DNA of 64,000 nucleotides from contig NZ_LT800499.1 in NCBI RefSeq assembly GCF_900166625.1, positions 3,305,676 through 3,369,675 on the forward strand, given 5' to 3'. This document shows positions 16,184 through 24,972 of this stretch, in pieces (position 1 is the stretch's first letter; every line of letters starts with the position of its first letter). A program made the translations under genes and the position numbers. A model generated the notes under the pieces. It made no database searches. It was not told where the DNA came from and was given only the letters and a program-made list of their open reading frames with translations. Source of the stretch: Halobacillus massiliensis. Lineage in GTDB: Bacteria; Bacillota; Bacilli; Bacillales; Halobacillaceae.

Positions 16184-18042
16184 TAAGGAAGCCGGACAGT
16201 AACTTTTGTACCTTTACCGACTGTGCTTTCGTATATAATTTTTCCATCAAGATCATCAATCATTTTCTTGGTCACCATAATGCCTAAGCCGGTGCCTTTT
16301 TCTTTCGTTGTATAAAAAGGTTCTCCCAGCTTGGAAAGTTCATAATCCGTCAGACCATGTCCATTATCTACAATACAGAGAACGAGTTCATTGGCTCTTA
16401 AAAGGGCTTCTAATTGTACTTCCCCTTTTTCGCCAAGAGAATCTATAGCATTACTTAACAGGTTAATCAAAATCTGTTTAAGACGCTTTGGCTCACTGTA
16501 AAAAGCATCTAATTCCGGATCACATGTATGAAACAGTTTAATACCTTTATTGGAGGAATCAGGATCAAGAAGACGACTTACATAAGTGATAATGGATTCC
16601 AAATCGACCGTCTCAAGCTGCACAGAGGATTTGGGCTTCGATAACATCATAAAGTCCTGAACGATCGATTCAATCCGGTTTACTTCGTCCAAAATGATAT
16701 CATGGTAACTATCCCTTAAATCAGGATTTGCGGCACCGATTTGAAGAAAACCTTTAATAGCAGTCAGCGGGTTTTTAATCTCATGCGCAACGCCTGCTGC
16801 CATTTGTGTAATGGTTGACAGCTGTTGGGATTTCTCCTGAAGCTCCGTCATTTCTTTAAATTTCGTAATATCTTCGTCCATTCCAATGACAAACGTCTGT
16901 CCGTTCTCTTTCACTGGAAAGCCCCGCATACGCACCCATTTCTTTTCACCCGCAGGGGTAGTAATAGAATACTCCACTTCATATTTCTGCTCTGTCATCA
17001 GCTTGCCTGCTTCCTGAACTTCAGGAAGAAATTCATCATCTATCAAGCTAAATATCAATCCGGGTTCTTTTAACACTTCTGCTTTATCTAAACCATATAT
17101 TTCGTTAAATGCAGGACTGAGGTAAATTAGTTTGTTTTCCTGTGGATAGCAGATCCAGCAAGCTTCTTTTATATTTTCTGATAGAAGGGTGAAACGGTCT
17201 CTCACCTGTTCCAGGTCACGCAGCTGCTGAGTTGAGCTCGTCACATCCTGAGCTATAATTGTAATCCCCTGGTCACTTGGAACGACGGTAACTCCAAGTA
17301 AAAGGTGGGGCTTAAATAATTCACCTATGAAATTTACAATTTCCTGGGTTTCCATTGCTCTTAAATAGTGTTGGAAAAAATCATAATAGTCATCAATAGG
17401 GAAAAGGTCCCATATTTTTTTGCGATAATACTGACTAAGTTTTAAATTAACCATTTTTTCCATTGCATTATTCGCATAAATGATTTCCCAATTTCGATTC
17501 AGCATGGCTATCCCATGAGGAAAGTAATCTGAGGATTGTACAAGCCTTTCTTTCACCTGGGAGGTTCGAGTTGTTTTAGGCTGTGTTGCAAACATTTCCG
17601 TTTTATGCAAAACCGACCCACGAGGTAACGGGTTTATATGATCACAGTCTGATTTCTGCTTAAAAACAGGCAGGTAGGGTTTATTAAATTGTGAGGAAAA
17701 AATAAAGGCTATATTATTATTTGAAAGGTGAAGCATTTTACAATAATAACGCTTCGAAGTATGGGTTGTTTTTACAGAAACACTCATTTCTTTCTCATTC
17801 CATTTGGAATTTTGATGGATCGTCCTGTAAATTTCTCCGCGATCAAGCATTTCAAACAAGGAGAGCCATCGTGACATGTGAAGGTTTGATTCATCGAGTA
17901 GAAGTTCATTTTTCAGTTCGTTATTAAGCGTAACGGTCTGGTGATGTACATCTAGAAGGCATGCAGGAGTTCCGCTCACACCTAGGATGTAAAGCATTTC
18001 ATCGCTATTAACGTGATCTGAATACTTCTCTTTTATCACCAA
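16168..18042 (-). CDS. Soluble PAS-domain sensor histidine kinase (sporulation-kinase-like)
   Basis: 624-aa kinase with no membrane span. After an unassigned N-terminal ~150 residues come a PAS domain (~165-270, with HGIAMLNRNWEIIYANNAM) and a second PAS with PAC (~285-395, LSPAFNEIYGL). HisKA follows with phospho-acceptor His in VAHEIKNPLTAIKGF near residue 419. The HATPase has an N box (ILINLLSNAIDSL), DNGHGL and GTGLGIMVTKKM. There is no response regulator beside it, as for B. subtilis KinA-KinE phosphorelay kinases; assignment to that group is inference. Start TTG 18042 with AGAGGT 8 nt upstream; GTG 18039 is the alternative. Confidence 0.88.
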   Translation of the reverse strand: MVIKEKYSDHVNSDEMLYILGVSGTPACLLDVHHQTVTLNNELKNELLLDESNLHMSRWLSLFEMLDRGEIYRTIHQNSKWNEKEMSVSVKTTHTSKRYYCKMLHLSNNNIAFIFSSQFNKPYLPVFKQKSDCDHINPLPRGSVLHKTEMFATQPKTTRTSQVKERLVQSSDYFPHGIAMLNRNWEIIYANNAMEKMVNLKLSQYYRKKIWDLFPIDDYYDFFQHYLRAMETQEIVNFIGELFKPHLLLGVTVVPSDQGITIIAQDVTSSTQQLRDLEQVRDRFTLLSENIKEACWICYPQENKLIYLSPAFNEIYGLDKAEVLKEPGLIFSLIDDEFLPEVQEAGKLMTEQKYEVEYSITTPAGEKKWVRMRGFPVKENGQTFVIGMDEDITKFKEMTELQEKSQQLSTITQMAAGVAHEIKNPLTAIKGFLQIGAANPDLRDSYHDIILDEVNRIESIVQDFMMLSKPKSSVQLETVDLESIITYVSRLLDPDSSNKGIKLFHTCDPELDAFYSEPKRLKQILINLLSNAIDSLGEKGEVQLEALLRANELVLCIVDNGHGLTDYELSKLGEPFYTTKEKGTGLGIMVTKKMIDDLDGKIIYESTVGKGTKVTVRLPYKTEG

Positions 18043-18194
18043 TAGTATGACCTCTTTCCTTTATTACTCAATATTTTCCAACACGGTTTTAATTATAAAC
18101 CATAAATGCTAAATTTTGAATATGATATTAGTATTATCCGACTAAAATAATTGTAGAATGAAAATGCTAAGATTACGGAAGATAGCCCTACAAA

Positions 18195-19067
18195 TTAAAC
18201 GCCTTCAATGCTTCGCCACAATGTAAGGGACGCATAGCTTTTAAATGGGGCCCAATCTTTGCTCAAGCTCTCCATTTCTTCGTAGTCGGGCTTTTTTTCC
18301 ATATTAAAATAACTTTTTAAGGCATTTTGTATTCCTATGTCGGCTTTTGGAAATAAATTTTCCCGGCCAACTCCAAACATCAGCCAGTTTTCAGCCGTCC
18401 ATGGCCCGATGCCCCGCACTTTGACAAGCGTATCACTGACACTGTCATTTGATTCCAGAGCCAGCTTATCCAGATCAATCTCTCCTGAAGCGATCAACTT
18501 CGACGTGTCGATGACGTACTCTGCTTTTCTCTGGCTGAACTGTAGTTCGCGCAGCTGATCATATTCTAGGGCCGCTGTTTGTTCAGGAGAAGGATAAAAC
18601 CAGACTCCTTTTCTTTCTGTTCCGAAAATTTTAACAAATCTTGTGCTTAATGTATAGGCAAAACTCATATTTAACTGCTGATGTATAATTACTTTCATTA
18701 AACAATCATACAAATGAAAATCTTTTACAATTGGTGTTCCATAATGGTTTTGAAAGAGAGCGGCGAGATTCGTTTTTTGAAAATGCTGGTGGACCCTGTT
18801 TAAATCACTCCCCCATTGGAACAGTTCAAAAACATGATCAATCAGTGTTTCTTTATCGTGAATACTCGAACTGCTTAGTTCAAAAAGCGGCTGCGATGTG
18901 GTGCCTAGTGCTCGAACTCTTACAATATGGAATTCATCGTCGAGTTTAACAGGTACATCTACCCAGCGTTCGTCCCGATCCAATTGAATCAGCGGATCGA
19001 GTGACCATCTGAGCAGTGTGTAATCAAAATCATATTCCGGGACAGATTCAATTTCTTCTTTCCACAT
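18195..19067 (-). CDS. DNA-3-methyladenine glycosylase (AlkA/YfjP-like)
   Basis: Base-excision repair glycosylase of the HhH-GPD superfamily that removes alkylated purines. An AlkA-type N-terminal domain covers residues ~1-110. The helix-hairpin-helix LVKVRGIGPWTAENWLM is near 225-241, followed by FPKADIGIQ with the catalytic Asp near residue 252. The 290-aa length agrees with B. subtilis YfjP (287 aa), and the downstream neighbour pdaA (yfjS) is in the same order as in B. subtilis, with yfjQ and yfjR absent. AGAGGTGAAC precedes the ATG. Confidence 0.87.
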   Translation of the reverse strand: MWKEEIESVPEYDFDYTLLRWSLDPLIQLDRDERWVDVPVKLDDEFHIVRVRALGTTSQPLFELSSSSIHDKETLIDHVFELFQWGSDLNRVHQHFQKTNLAALFQNHYGTPIVKDFHLYDCLMKVIIHQQLNMSFAYTLSTRFVKIFGTERKGVWFYPSPEQTAALEYDQLRELQFSQRKAEYVIDTSKLIASGEIDLDKLALESNDSVSDTLVKVRGIGPWTAENWLMFGVGRENLFPKADIGIQNALKSYFNMEKKPDYEEMESLSKDWAPFKSYASLTLWRSIEGV

Positions 19068-19103
19068 AGAAGTTCACCTCTTTTATTATAAAAATGACAA
19101 TGA

Positions 19104-19142
19104 AAAAAGACCTAGCTATTCATACAATAGCCAGATCTTTAT
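19104..19142 (-). terminator. Terminator of pdaA
   Basis: Interrupted hairpin AAAGA-CT-GCTATT / AATAGC-AG-TCTTTA just beyond the pdaA stop. Confidence 0.7.
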
Positions 19143-19152
19143 TTAATAAAAC

Positions 19153-19929
19153 TTAAAGGCGAAAAATTGGATAAGGAAGCAGCTCTTTCGCCATTAAATC
19201 ATTAAGGCTTCCAAATTGATACCCTCGCTTGCGCAGTTCTACGATCATCTGTTCCAGAGCTTCTGCATTATCCTCTGAAACGGTATGCATTAAAATCACG
19301 GCTCCTGGATGGATTTGCTCTAAAACGTTATTGTAGGCATATTCCCAGCCCTTTTGATTATCTGTCTCCCAGTCCTTAAAGGCTATTGACCAAAAAGCAT
19401 GTGTGTAACCAAATTCCTGGGCCCATTTTAAAGACTGTGAATTAAAAGTTCCTCTTGGTGGACGCACAAAGGTCATCGCTTCCTGATCTGTCAGCTTTTG
19501 AACTGATTCATTCACTTGATCCAATTCTTTTTTCATTTCTGCTTTTGAAATTTTCGTGAAATCCGGGTGTGACCACGAATGGTTCCCAATTAAATGTCCT
19601 TCTTCATTCATTCGTTTAACCAGTTCAGGAGCACTGTTAATATAATGCCCGGTTACAAAAAAGGTGGCAGGCACCTGTTGTTCTTTTAAAACATCAAGTA
19701 CTTTTCCGGTATATCCCTGTTCATATCCATTGTCAAACGTGAAATACACCATTTTATCGCCAGATTTGTCTGCATAAAAACCATCATATTCTTCCACCAT
19801 AGGACCATAGCGCCCTACTTCCGGAAGTTTTCCATTTTTATTTTTTGAAAATCCCCATCCTTCCGCATATACAGCTGTTGGTGAGGCAAGAATTGCTGTG
19901 ACAAGGATAAGGGCTATTAATTTTTTCAT
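19153..19929 (-). CDS. pdaA: Muramic delta-lactam polysaccharide deacetylase PdaA
   Basis: Secreted NodB-family deacetylase that makes muramic-delta-lactam in the spore cortex, needed for germination. The signal peptide ends near residue 22 (ASPTAVYA). The NodB motif 1 reads YFTFDNGYEQG with Asn in place of the usual second Asp, a PdaA hallmark. Motif 2 is HSWSHPD, motif 3 RPPRGTFN, and LMHTVSEDN is the last motif. The ~258-aa length matches B. subtilis PdaA (263 aa). Start is ATG 19929; an in-frame GTG at 19938 is possible. Its presence indicates a spore former. Confidence 0.93.
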   Translation of the reverse strand: MKKLIALILVTAILASPTAVYAEGWGFSKNKNGKLPEVGRYGPMVEEYDGFYADKSGDKMVYFTFDNGYEQGYTGKVLDVLKEQQVPATFFVTGHYINSAPELVKRMNEEGHLIGNHSWSHPDFTKISKAEMKKELDQVNESVQKLTDQEAMTFVRPPRGTFNSQSLKWAQEFGYTHAFWSIAFKDWETDNQKGWEYAYNNVLEQIHPGAVILMHTVSEDNAEALEQMIVELRKRGYQFGSLNDLMAKELLPYPIFRL

Positions 19930-20019
19930 AAAGGTCACCCACTTTTTGTTTAGTATGCGTGGGTTGAATTCTTACTATTAAAAATGACGAACGGGAAAAT
20001 TACCCATCCGTCTGAAGAA

Positions 20020-21336
20020 CTATAAAATAAGAGCGGCCACCCATCCGAAAATAAACAATGGGATATTAAAGTGGATAAAGGTCGGAACACATGTATCCCA
20101 AATATGATTGTGTCTTCCATCCGCATTAAGTCCAGAAGTCGGTCCGAGTGTACTATCAGAAGCAGGAGAACCTGCATCACCAAGGGCACCCGCAGTTCCG
20201 ATCAATGCCGCTGTTGCAAGAGGAGAGAAGCCCGCTCCGGCACAAATGGGAACAAATAAAGCTGCGATAATTGGAATGGTTGCAAAAGATGAACCAATTC
20301 CCATCGTAACGACTAACCCGACAAGCAGCAGAACAAAAGCAATCAGCAGTTGATTATCTCCAAGATACTGTGAGCTTAAATCCACTAAGGAAGTAACGGA
20401 ATCTGTAGCTGTCAGCACGTTTGCATATCCGCTGGCAATCAGCATGACGAAAGCAATCGTTCCCATCATGGCGATTCCGTCGCTTACAACTTTATCTCCT
20501 TGTTTAAAGGGTACAATTTTAAAGGCAAACATGATCACGAGACCTGCAAGAGCGGCAAGCACTAATTCTTCATAATAGGCCTGAATAAATAAAGTAACGA
20601 GAATAGCAAGAATGGTAAATGCATGCTTTTTAGTAAATGTAATGGACTGGAGATTTTCGGCCTCTGCTTTTATGTCTATTTTATGGGAAGCAATCGTTTC
20701 TTTCGGGTCTTTTTCTTTTCTATACGTGATAAATACAGCAATCAGCAAGCCCACAATCATACCTGATCCTGGAATGAGAAGGGATAGGGCAATATCTCCA
20801 ATTCCAAGAGAAACCCCATTGGCTTTCATTGATTCTTGGATCGTTTGGTGAAAAATCAAACCGAATCCGGCAGGAATCATAACGTAAGGCGCCTTTAAGC
20901 CGAACGTTAAAGCTGTTGCCACAGCTCTTCTATCCAATTTCATCCGATCAAACAGATAGAGTAATGGCGGGATTAATATCGGGATAAAGGCAATGTGAAC
21001 AGGAACTACGTTCTGGGACAGACTGGCAATTGCAGCGATAATTAATAATGTAAACGTGCGCTTATCTTTAAAAACACGCAGCAGCCGGCCTACTAAAAGG
21101 CTGGTAATACCTGAATAAGTAATAGCCACTGCAAATGCACCGAGCAGAATATAACTTAACGCGACACTGGCTTGCTCTCCCATACCATCGATGATCAGCT
21201 GCAAAGAATTTATAAGCGATTCTCCATTCATCACTCCGGCCGTTAAACCAGCCGCTATAATAGCAATAATGACATTAATACGTAATAAACTTAAAACGGT
21301 CAGTACAAGAACTGACACTATAACAGCTAGTGCCAT
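20020..21336 (-). CDS. Na+/H+ antiporter-family membrane protein (YuiF-like)
   Basis: Polytopic transporter with about 11-12 spans, 438 aa. It belongs to the ion-transporter superfamily group annotated as Na+/H+ antiporter family protein; YuiF of B. subtilis is close in length. Family features seen are ASLSQNVVPVHIAFIPILIP near residues 95-115 and the C-terminal re-entrant segment AGALGDAGSPASDSTLGPT. The substrate could be Na+/H+ or an amino acid. The ATG at 21336 follows GGGAGGAG; upstream residues in the same frame are not needed. It interrupts the yfjP-pdaA-SE1561-yfkD order. Confidence 0.8.
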   Translation of the reverse strand: MALAVIVSVLVLTVLSLLRINVIIAIIAAGLTAGVMNGESLINSLQLIIDGMGEQASVALSYILLGAFAVAITYSGITSLLVGRLLRVFKDKRTFTLLIIAAIASLSQNVVPVHIAFIPILIPPLLYLFDRMKLDRRAVATALTFGLKAPYVMIPAGFGLIFHQTIQESMKANGVSLGIGDIALSLLIPGSGMIVGLLIAVFITYRKEKDPKETIASHKIDIKAEAENLQSITFTKKHAFTILAILVTLFIQAYYEELVLAALAGLVIMFAFKIVPFKQGDKVVSDGIAMMGTIAFVMLIASGYANVLTATDSVTSLVDLSSQYLGDNQLLIAFVLLLVGLVVTMGIGSSFATIPIIAALFVPICAGAGFSPLATAALIGTAGALGDAGSPASDSTLGPTSGLNADGRHNHIWDTCVPTFIHFNIPLFIFGWVAALIL

Positions 21337-21434
21337 AATCCAAACTCCTCCCAATAATCTTTCTTTCATTAGCGATTTACCATATTAAAGGATTAAGGTA
21401 AAAAATGCGACTCTCATATAAAAATGAGAGCAGC

Positions 21435-21581
21435 TTACAGTTTTTTTTCTAAATCTTCGAGCATACGAATTAATGCATCTATATCATCAACCGATGTTTT
21501 CTCAGGATCCATTTTTTCGATTCTGCTCATCACATCTGTTAGTCTTAACTTCAATTCAGTCATTTTTTCATCTTGTGCCAC
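21435..21581 (-). CDS. SE1561-family small protein
   Basis: 48-aa soluble protein of unknown function. The GTG at 21581 is chosen because AAAGGAGC lies 8 nt upstream, giving VAQDEKMTELKLRLTDVMSR. The ending KMDPEKTSVDDIDALIRMLE matches the conserved D-P-E-x-T-x-V-x-D-I-D pattern of the SE1561 family (recalled, not searched). B. subtilis has a comparable small gene (yfjT) between pdaA and yfkD, which fits the local order. Predicted all-helical. Confidence 0.7.
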   Translation of the reverse strand: MAQDEKMTELKLRLTDVMSRIEKMDPEKTSVDDIDALIRMLEDLEKKL

Positions 21582-21700
21582 AGAAGAAGCTCCTTTTTTC
21601 AATGAATTAACCTTGCCTATCATAGTACAAGTCATTCATTCTGTCCACCCGCTAACGCTTATTCTCCACTAATTACCAGACGGATACTGCATTCCACTCA

Positions 21701-21753
21701 AAAAAAGCGCTGCGAAATTAGTAGGAGGATTCCAAATTCCGCAGGCACTTTTT
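21701..21753 (-). terminator. Terminator of yfkD
   Basis: AAAAAG-GC-GCG-AATT / AATT-CGC-GC-CTTTTTTT interrupted hairpin at the yfkD stop. Confidence 0.65.
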
Positions 21754-22530
21754 TTAGTGTAATTCATAAGAAAAACTGACATGGTCCTGAACAGGAATCC
21801 AGGCCCCCACATTCTGTCTTGTCACATTCTTTATTTCGAGCATTTTCTTGGAACCTTTTAGTTTGATGTAAACATCCCCAAAGGCAACCTCTCCCTTTTC
21901 ATTAAGTGCGGGAGCAAATGCTTTTAACTGTCCGACTTTGTCTACAGGCACAGCATATTTATTCGGCTGCTCTGTCCCTCTTCCAATGACTGCTTTATAA
22001 GAAAGTGGAAGTTTGGAGTGGCTTTGAGCTTCAAGCAGGATCAGTCTCATTATCTGCTCGCTTTCCTTGCTTTTTGTTGTAAGGCCACCGTTTACTGTCT
22101 TCTCTTCCTGCTGAAGATAACTTATTTCTTCCGTTTGCCTGCCTACCTGGTTATTCAGCTCGTTTGTATTTATCTGCTGATACTCCCAGTTGATGTTACT
22201 TTCTTTTGAGCTATAAGATAACGGCCACCTGCCTAGAAAAATTTCACCACGATAACCGATAGCAATCGGAGAGGGTTTAATAGTTGACCCGTTGAGCATT
22301 TTAATCAGCTCCGGGTTTACGACCGGAACTTCTGACTCATAGATCAGCTCCCCGGTCAGATCTTCCGCCTCAAGGATTTCCTGCTGCTCTGTTGAATTAG
22401 GGAACGTATTGTCTTTAGAAATGTTCAATACATGGCTGGGAATGTGAGGATGTTTTTCTTTTGCCACTGTATGGAATGGCAGAGAAAACAGCAAAAAGCT
22501 TATAAATATAATAAATCCTAGGCTCTTCAT
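21754..22530 (-). CDS. YfkD-family secreted protein
   Basis: Exported protein of 258 aa with a signal peptide (residues 1-23, cleaved after HTVA). No lipobox. The body is beta-rich, with conserved-looking GYRGEIFLGRWPLSY and KYAVPVDKVGQL segments, and resembles YfkD-like proteins (PF14167) in length and pattern. Function unknown. GAAAGGAG precedes the ATG by 9 nt. The yfjP-pdaA-SE1561-yfkD neighbourhood supports the name. Confidence 0.75.
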   Translation of the reverse strand: MKSLGFIIFISFLLFSLPFHTVAKEKHPHIPSHVLNISKDNTFPNSTEQQEILEAEDLTGELIYESEVPVVNPELIKMLNGSTIKPSPIAIGYRGEIFLGRWPLSYSSKESNINWEYQQINTNELNNQVGRQTEEISYLQQEEKTVNGGLTTKSKESEQIMRLILLEAQSHSKLPLSYKAVIGRGTEQPNKYAVPVDKVGQLKAFAPALNEKGEVAFGDVYIKLKGSKKMLEIKNVTRQNVGAWIPVQDHVSFSYELH

Positions 22531-23028
22531 GATAGGGACTCCTTTCTTTTTCTTTTATCATGTGAAATTAGCCTCGGCCTATTCGTTACTGTGAAAGCAG
22601 ATGATTTATCGCGCGTTCTGCTTTTTGATTAAAAAATTGGATAAACGGACCATTAAATATCTGGAATTATAGTGCCGAATCCGTCGGTTCTCCCTATCAT
22701 AAGAGCCAAAATCATTGCAAAGGTTTTCGTTAGAGTTTTTGATACTGTAAGGCTTAAGCCGAATCTTTTCTGCAAGACGAACATGAAATTATCAATCGAT
22801 ATAAAGAAAATTGAGGAAGAAAATACAGTGCAACATCAATAGCAATTTTACGAATTGCTGCCAATAGCATGATTTACCGGCACAAAAATCCAGGAGATTC
22901 AATGTCAAATAACGCTAACTTCATCCAAAAATCAATCATTTTCCCAACAATTACTATTGTAATAACTGTGAGCGATTGATATTTATCACTGAAAGCAATA
23001 AAAATCTAACCGCTTTCATGATTACATA
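22531..23028. other. Intergenic stretch without a recognisable gene
   Basis: About 500 bp between yfkD and the OsmC gene. No frame with a ribosome site exceeds about 45 codons on either strand. It lacks the palindromic repeats found elsewhere. It may hold a decayed gene, but I could not identify a parent. Confidence 0.5.
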
Positions 23029-23069
23029 AAAAAAGAGCCTAAACCTGCTCTTCAGGATTGGCTCTTTAC
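23029..23069 (-). terminator. Terminator of the OsmC-family gene
   Basis: AAAGAGCC / GGCTCTTT outer stem with an inner CTG/CAG pair, A-rich side giving T7 on the minus strand. Confidence 0.75.
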
Positions 23070-23073
23070 ATTC

Positions 23074-23466
23074 TTATTTTGTTAATTCAATACACTCAAG
23101 AGTTTCTTCCACTTTTATACTGTTAATGACAGACTGGACCATCGAACAGTTTTTCTTGGAGATTTCCAAGCTCTTCAGTAGTTTATCCTGGCTTAGGCGA
23201 TAGCCTTTAACGACGAAATGAAGTTGAATGCGTGTAATTCGATTGGACTCTTCTGGGTTACGGACAATATCCGCGGAAACTTTAATATCTTCATAATTAA
23301 CTCTCTGCTTGTCCAGGATTTTCCGATATACTCCAAGGCTGCAGCCGGCTACAGAAGCAACCATCAGCTGATACGGCCGATACCCATACGTCTCGTCTCC
23401 GGAAATATCCATTTCGCCATACTCAAAAGATGTACGAATGCCGCCTTCTTTTAAATAAAAATCCAT
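23074..23466 (-). CDS. OsmC-family peroxiredoxin-like protein
   Basis: 130-aa protein of the OsmC/Ohr superfamily, which reduces organic hydroperoxides with two cysteines. The first Cys is in VASVAGCSLGVYRKIL near residue 42 and the second in KKNCSMVQSV near 107, the usual spacing. The N-terminal strand-rich part and the GYRPYQLMVAS segment are typical. It is the OsmC rather than Ohr branch, since the Ohr ending motif is absent. GAGGAGGATG precedes the ATG. Single gene. Confidence 0.85.
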   Translation of the reverse strand: MDFYLKEGGIRTSFEYGEMDISGDETYGYRPYQLMVASVAGCSLGVYRKILDKQRVNYEDIKVSADIVRNPEESNRITRIQLHFVVKGYRLSQDKLLKSLEISKKNCSMVQSVINSIKVEETLECIELTK

Positions 23467-23620
23467 ATTTCATCCTCCTCTTTTATAACTCTTACTCTTA
23501 TATTAACTTAAAATTACACGCTGTAAAATTATGCTGATTTTTTGAATTATATGAGACACAACATACTTAAATAGTTCATAAATAACCTTCATTCCTTAAA
23601 CGCTGTCGAAAAGAGGTTCT

Positions 23621-23650
23621 AAAAAAAGCCGTTCATAATTTGAACGGCTT
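23621..23650 (-). terminator. Terminator of the FAD oxidoreductase gene
   Basis: AAGCCGTTCA / TTGAACGGCTT stem with A7 on its left, giving T7 after the hairpin on the minus strand. Confidence 0.8.
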
Positions 23651-23692
23651 AACCTACACCTTACTTCTTCCGGAAATATAAAGAGGACTCGC

Positions 23693-24781
23693 CTAAGCCT
23701 TCCTTGGAAGAGGGTGAATGATTCGACTTAACACTTTAAAAAAGTCGACTTTCTTACTCGTAATCAGCTCTTCCACTAATTTATTATTAAGTGACTTTGT
23801 TAGAAGATCTAATTGATGATTATCCAGCTTCTCTAAAGTTCTGCGTAATGTTAAAGAATCATGGTAACTTTGATATAAAGGCTGGACCAGCTTTTCATAA
23901 TTCCCCATACCGGCTATATCCTGAGCAGCATATATACCTGTTAACATAGATTCAAATTGGCCAAAACCAAAAACCGGTGTAATGGCTCCCCAGCAATTTC
24001 CTACAAAAAATGTGTTGCCTATTCGCGGTGTCTCTGTTTTACCAATTCGATAATCTTTTATGGAGTACTCGTGTACTACTTTAAAGTCCTGGTCTAGACG
24101 CCTGCAACATTCTTGAAAGAATTTCCCCCATAAATATTCCTTATCCAGTTTTTCATTTTCCGGGTATTGTGGATAGACTAACACGAGGGTGGCTTCACAA
24201 TTTGAATGTGGTAAAAGGTATCCCATTCCCTTAGGCGCATAGTCATTATTAAAGAAGGCGTGGGCCTCAGTCTCCATAAAATCTCCTTGAATGATGGCTC
24301 CTTTAAAGCTGGCTTTATAAGCCACCTCATATGGCTGCAATTTCTTTGTATCTAATGCATCTCCTGTGGCTAAAACAATATGAGTATATTCTTTTGAAAG
24401 GTCCTCATAGGTCACAGTGGCATTATAATGAATCGAGCCTTTTAATTGTTCAGCCAGCTGTCTTTCATAAGCCTCGGGGTGTTTGCCTCTCATATTCGTG
24501 AACCCTAAAGGTCCGTCGATAAAAGATGTTTCATTTTTAGAGTAAACAAATACTTTATTAAGGTTACTTGATGGTTTTAAATGAATATCGTGGGTTTCAG
24601 ACAAATACCTTACCGCATCATCGAACGGAGTATGGAACATAGAAAACATGGCTTCCGCAATGATAAACCTGTCCCCTGCCATCTCCCGTTTTTCAAATAT
24701 ATCAGCCGTAAACCCTTGCTTTTCCAGAGTCAGAGCACAGGAAAGGCCTGATAGTCCAGCACCCATAATTGCTATTTTCAT
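23693..24781 (-). CDS. FAD-dependent NAD(P)/FAD-binding oxidoreductase
   Basis: 362-aa flavoprotein. The ADP-binding fold MGAGLSGLSCAL with FEKRE at the end of strand two is residues 5-33. Later THIVLATGD (ATG motif, near 135) and a C-terminal GNTFFVGNCWGAITPVFGFG, the second FAD motif of the geranylgeranyl-reductase/monooxygenase group, support the class. The substrate is not evident. GGGAGG lies 7 nt before the ATG. Divergent from the MFS gene with about 190 bp between; a joint role is possible but unproven. Confidence 0.75.
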   Translation of the reverse strand: MKIAIMGAGLSGLSCALTLEKQGFTADIFEKREMAGDRFIIAEAMFSMFHTPFDDAVRYLSETHDIHLKPSSNLNKVFVYSKNETSFIDGPLGFTNMRGKHPEAYERQLAEQLKGSIHYNATVTYEDLSKEYTHIVLATGDALDTKKLQPYEVAYKASFKGAIIQGDFMETEAHAFFNNDYAPKGMGYLLPHSNCEATLVLVYPQYPENEKLDKEYLWGKFFQECCRRLDQDFKVVHEYSIKDYRIGKTETPRIGNTFFVGNCWGAITPVFGFGQFESMLTGIYAAQDIAGMGNYEKLVQPLYQSYHDSLTLRRTLEKLDNHQLDLLTKSLNNKLVEELITSKKVDFFKVLSRIIHPLPRKA

Positions 24782-24972
24782 ACGTTCCCTCCTATCTGCA
24801 TTATTTTAGTATGAAACAATACAAAAGGTTTATTCTCAAATAAATGAACAGACAGAGCAGTTTTTCTTTAATAATATGGGAGAATCCTCCTAACTCGATT
24901 AGAGTCAGGGCAAATAAAATCCGTTGGCTTTCCAAAGGAAATCAGATAGGATAAATAAGTATTCCTATTTTC

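Noticed and set aside
21409-21432. Terminator of the SE1561 gene
   Set aside because: ACTCTCAT/ATGAGAG can pair, but there is no T run on either strand.
22640-22980. Decayed beta-lactamase-like or transporter gene
   Set aside because: A short SVSKTLTKTFA-like reading on the minus strand is too weak and lacks any flanking family motif.
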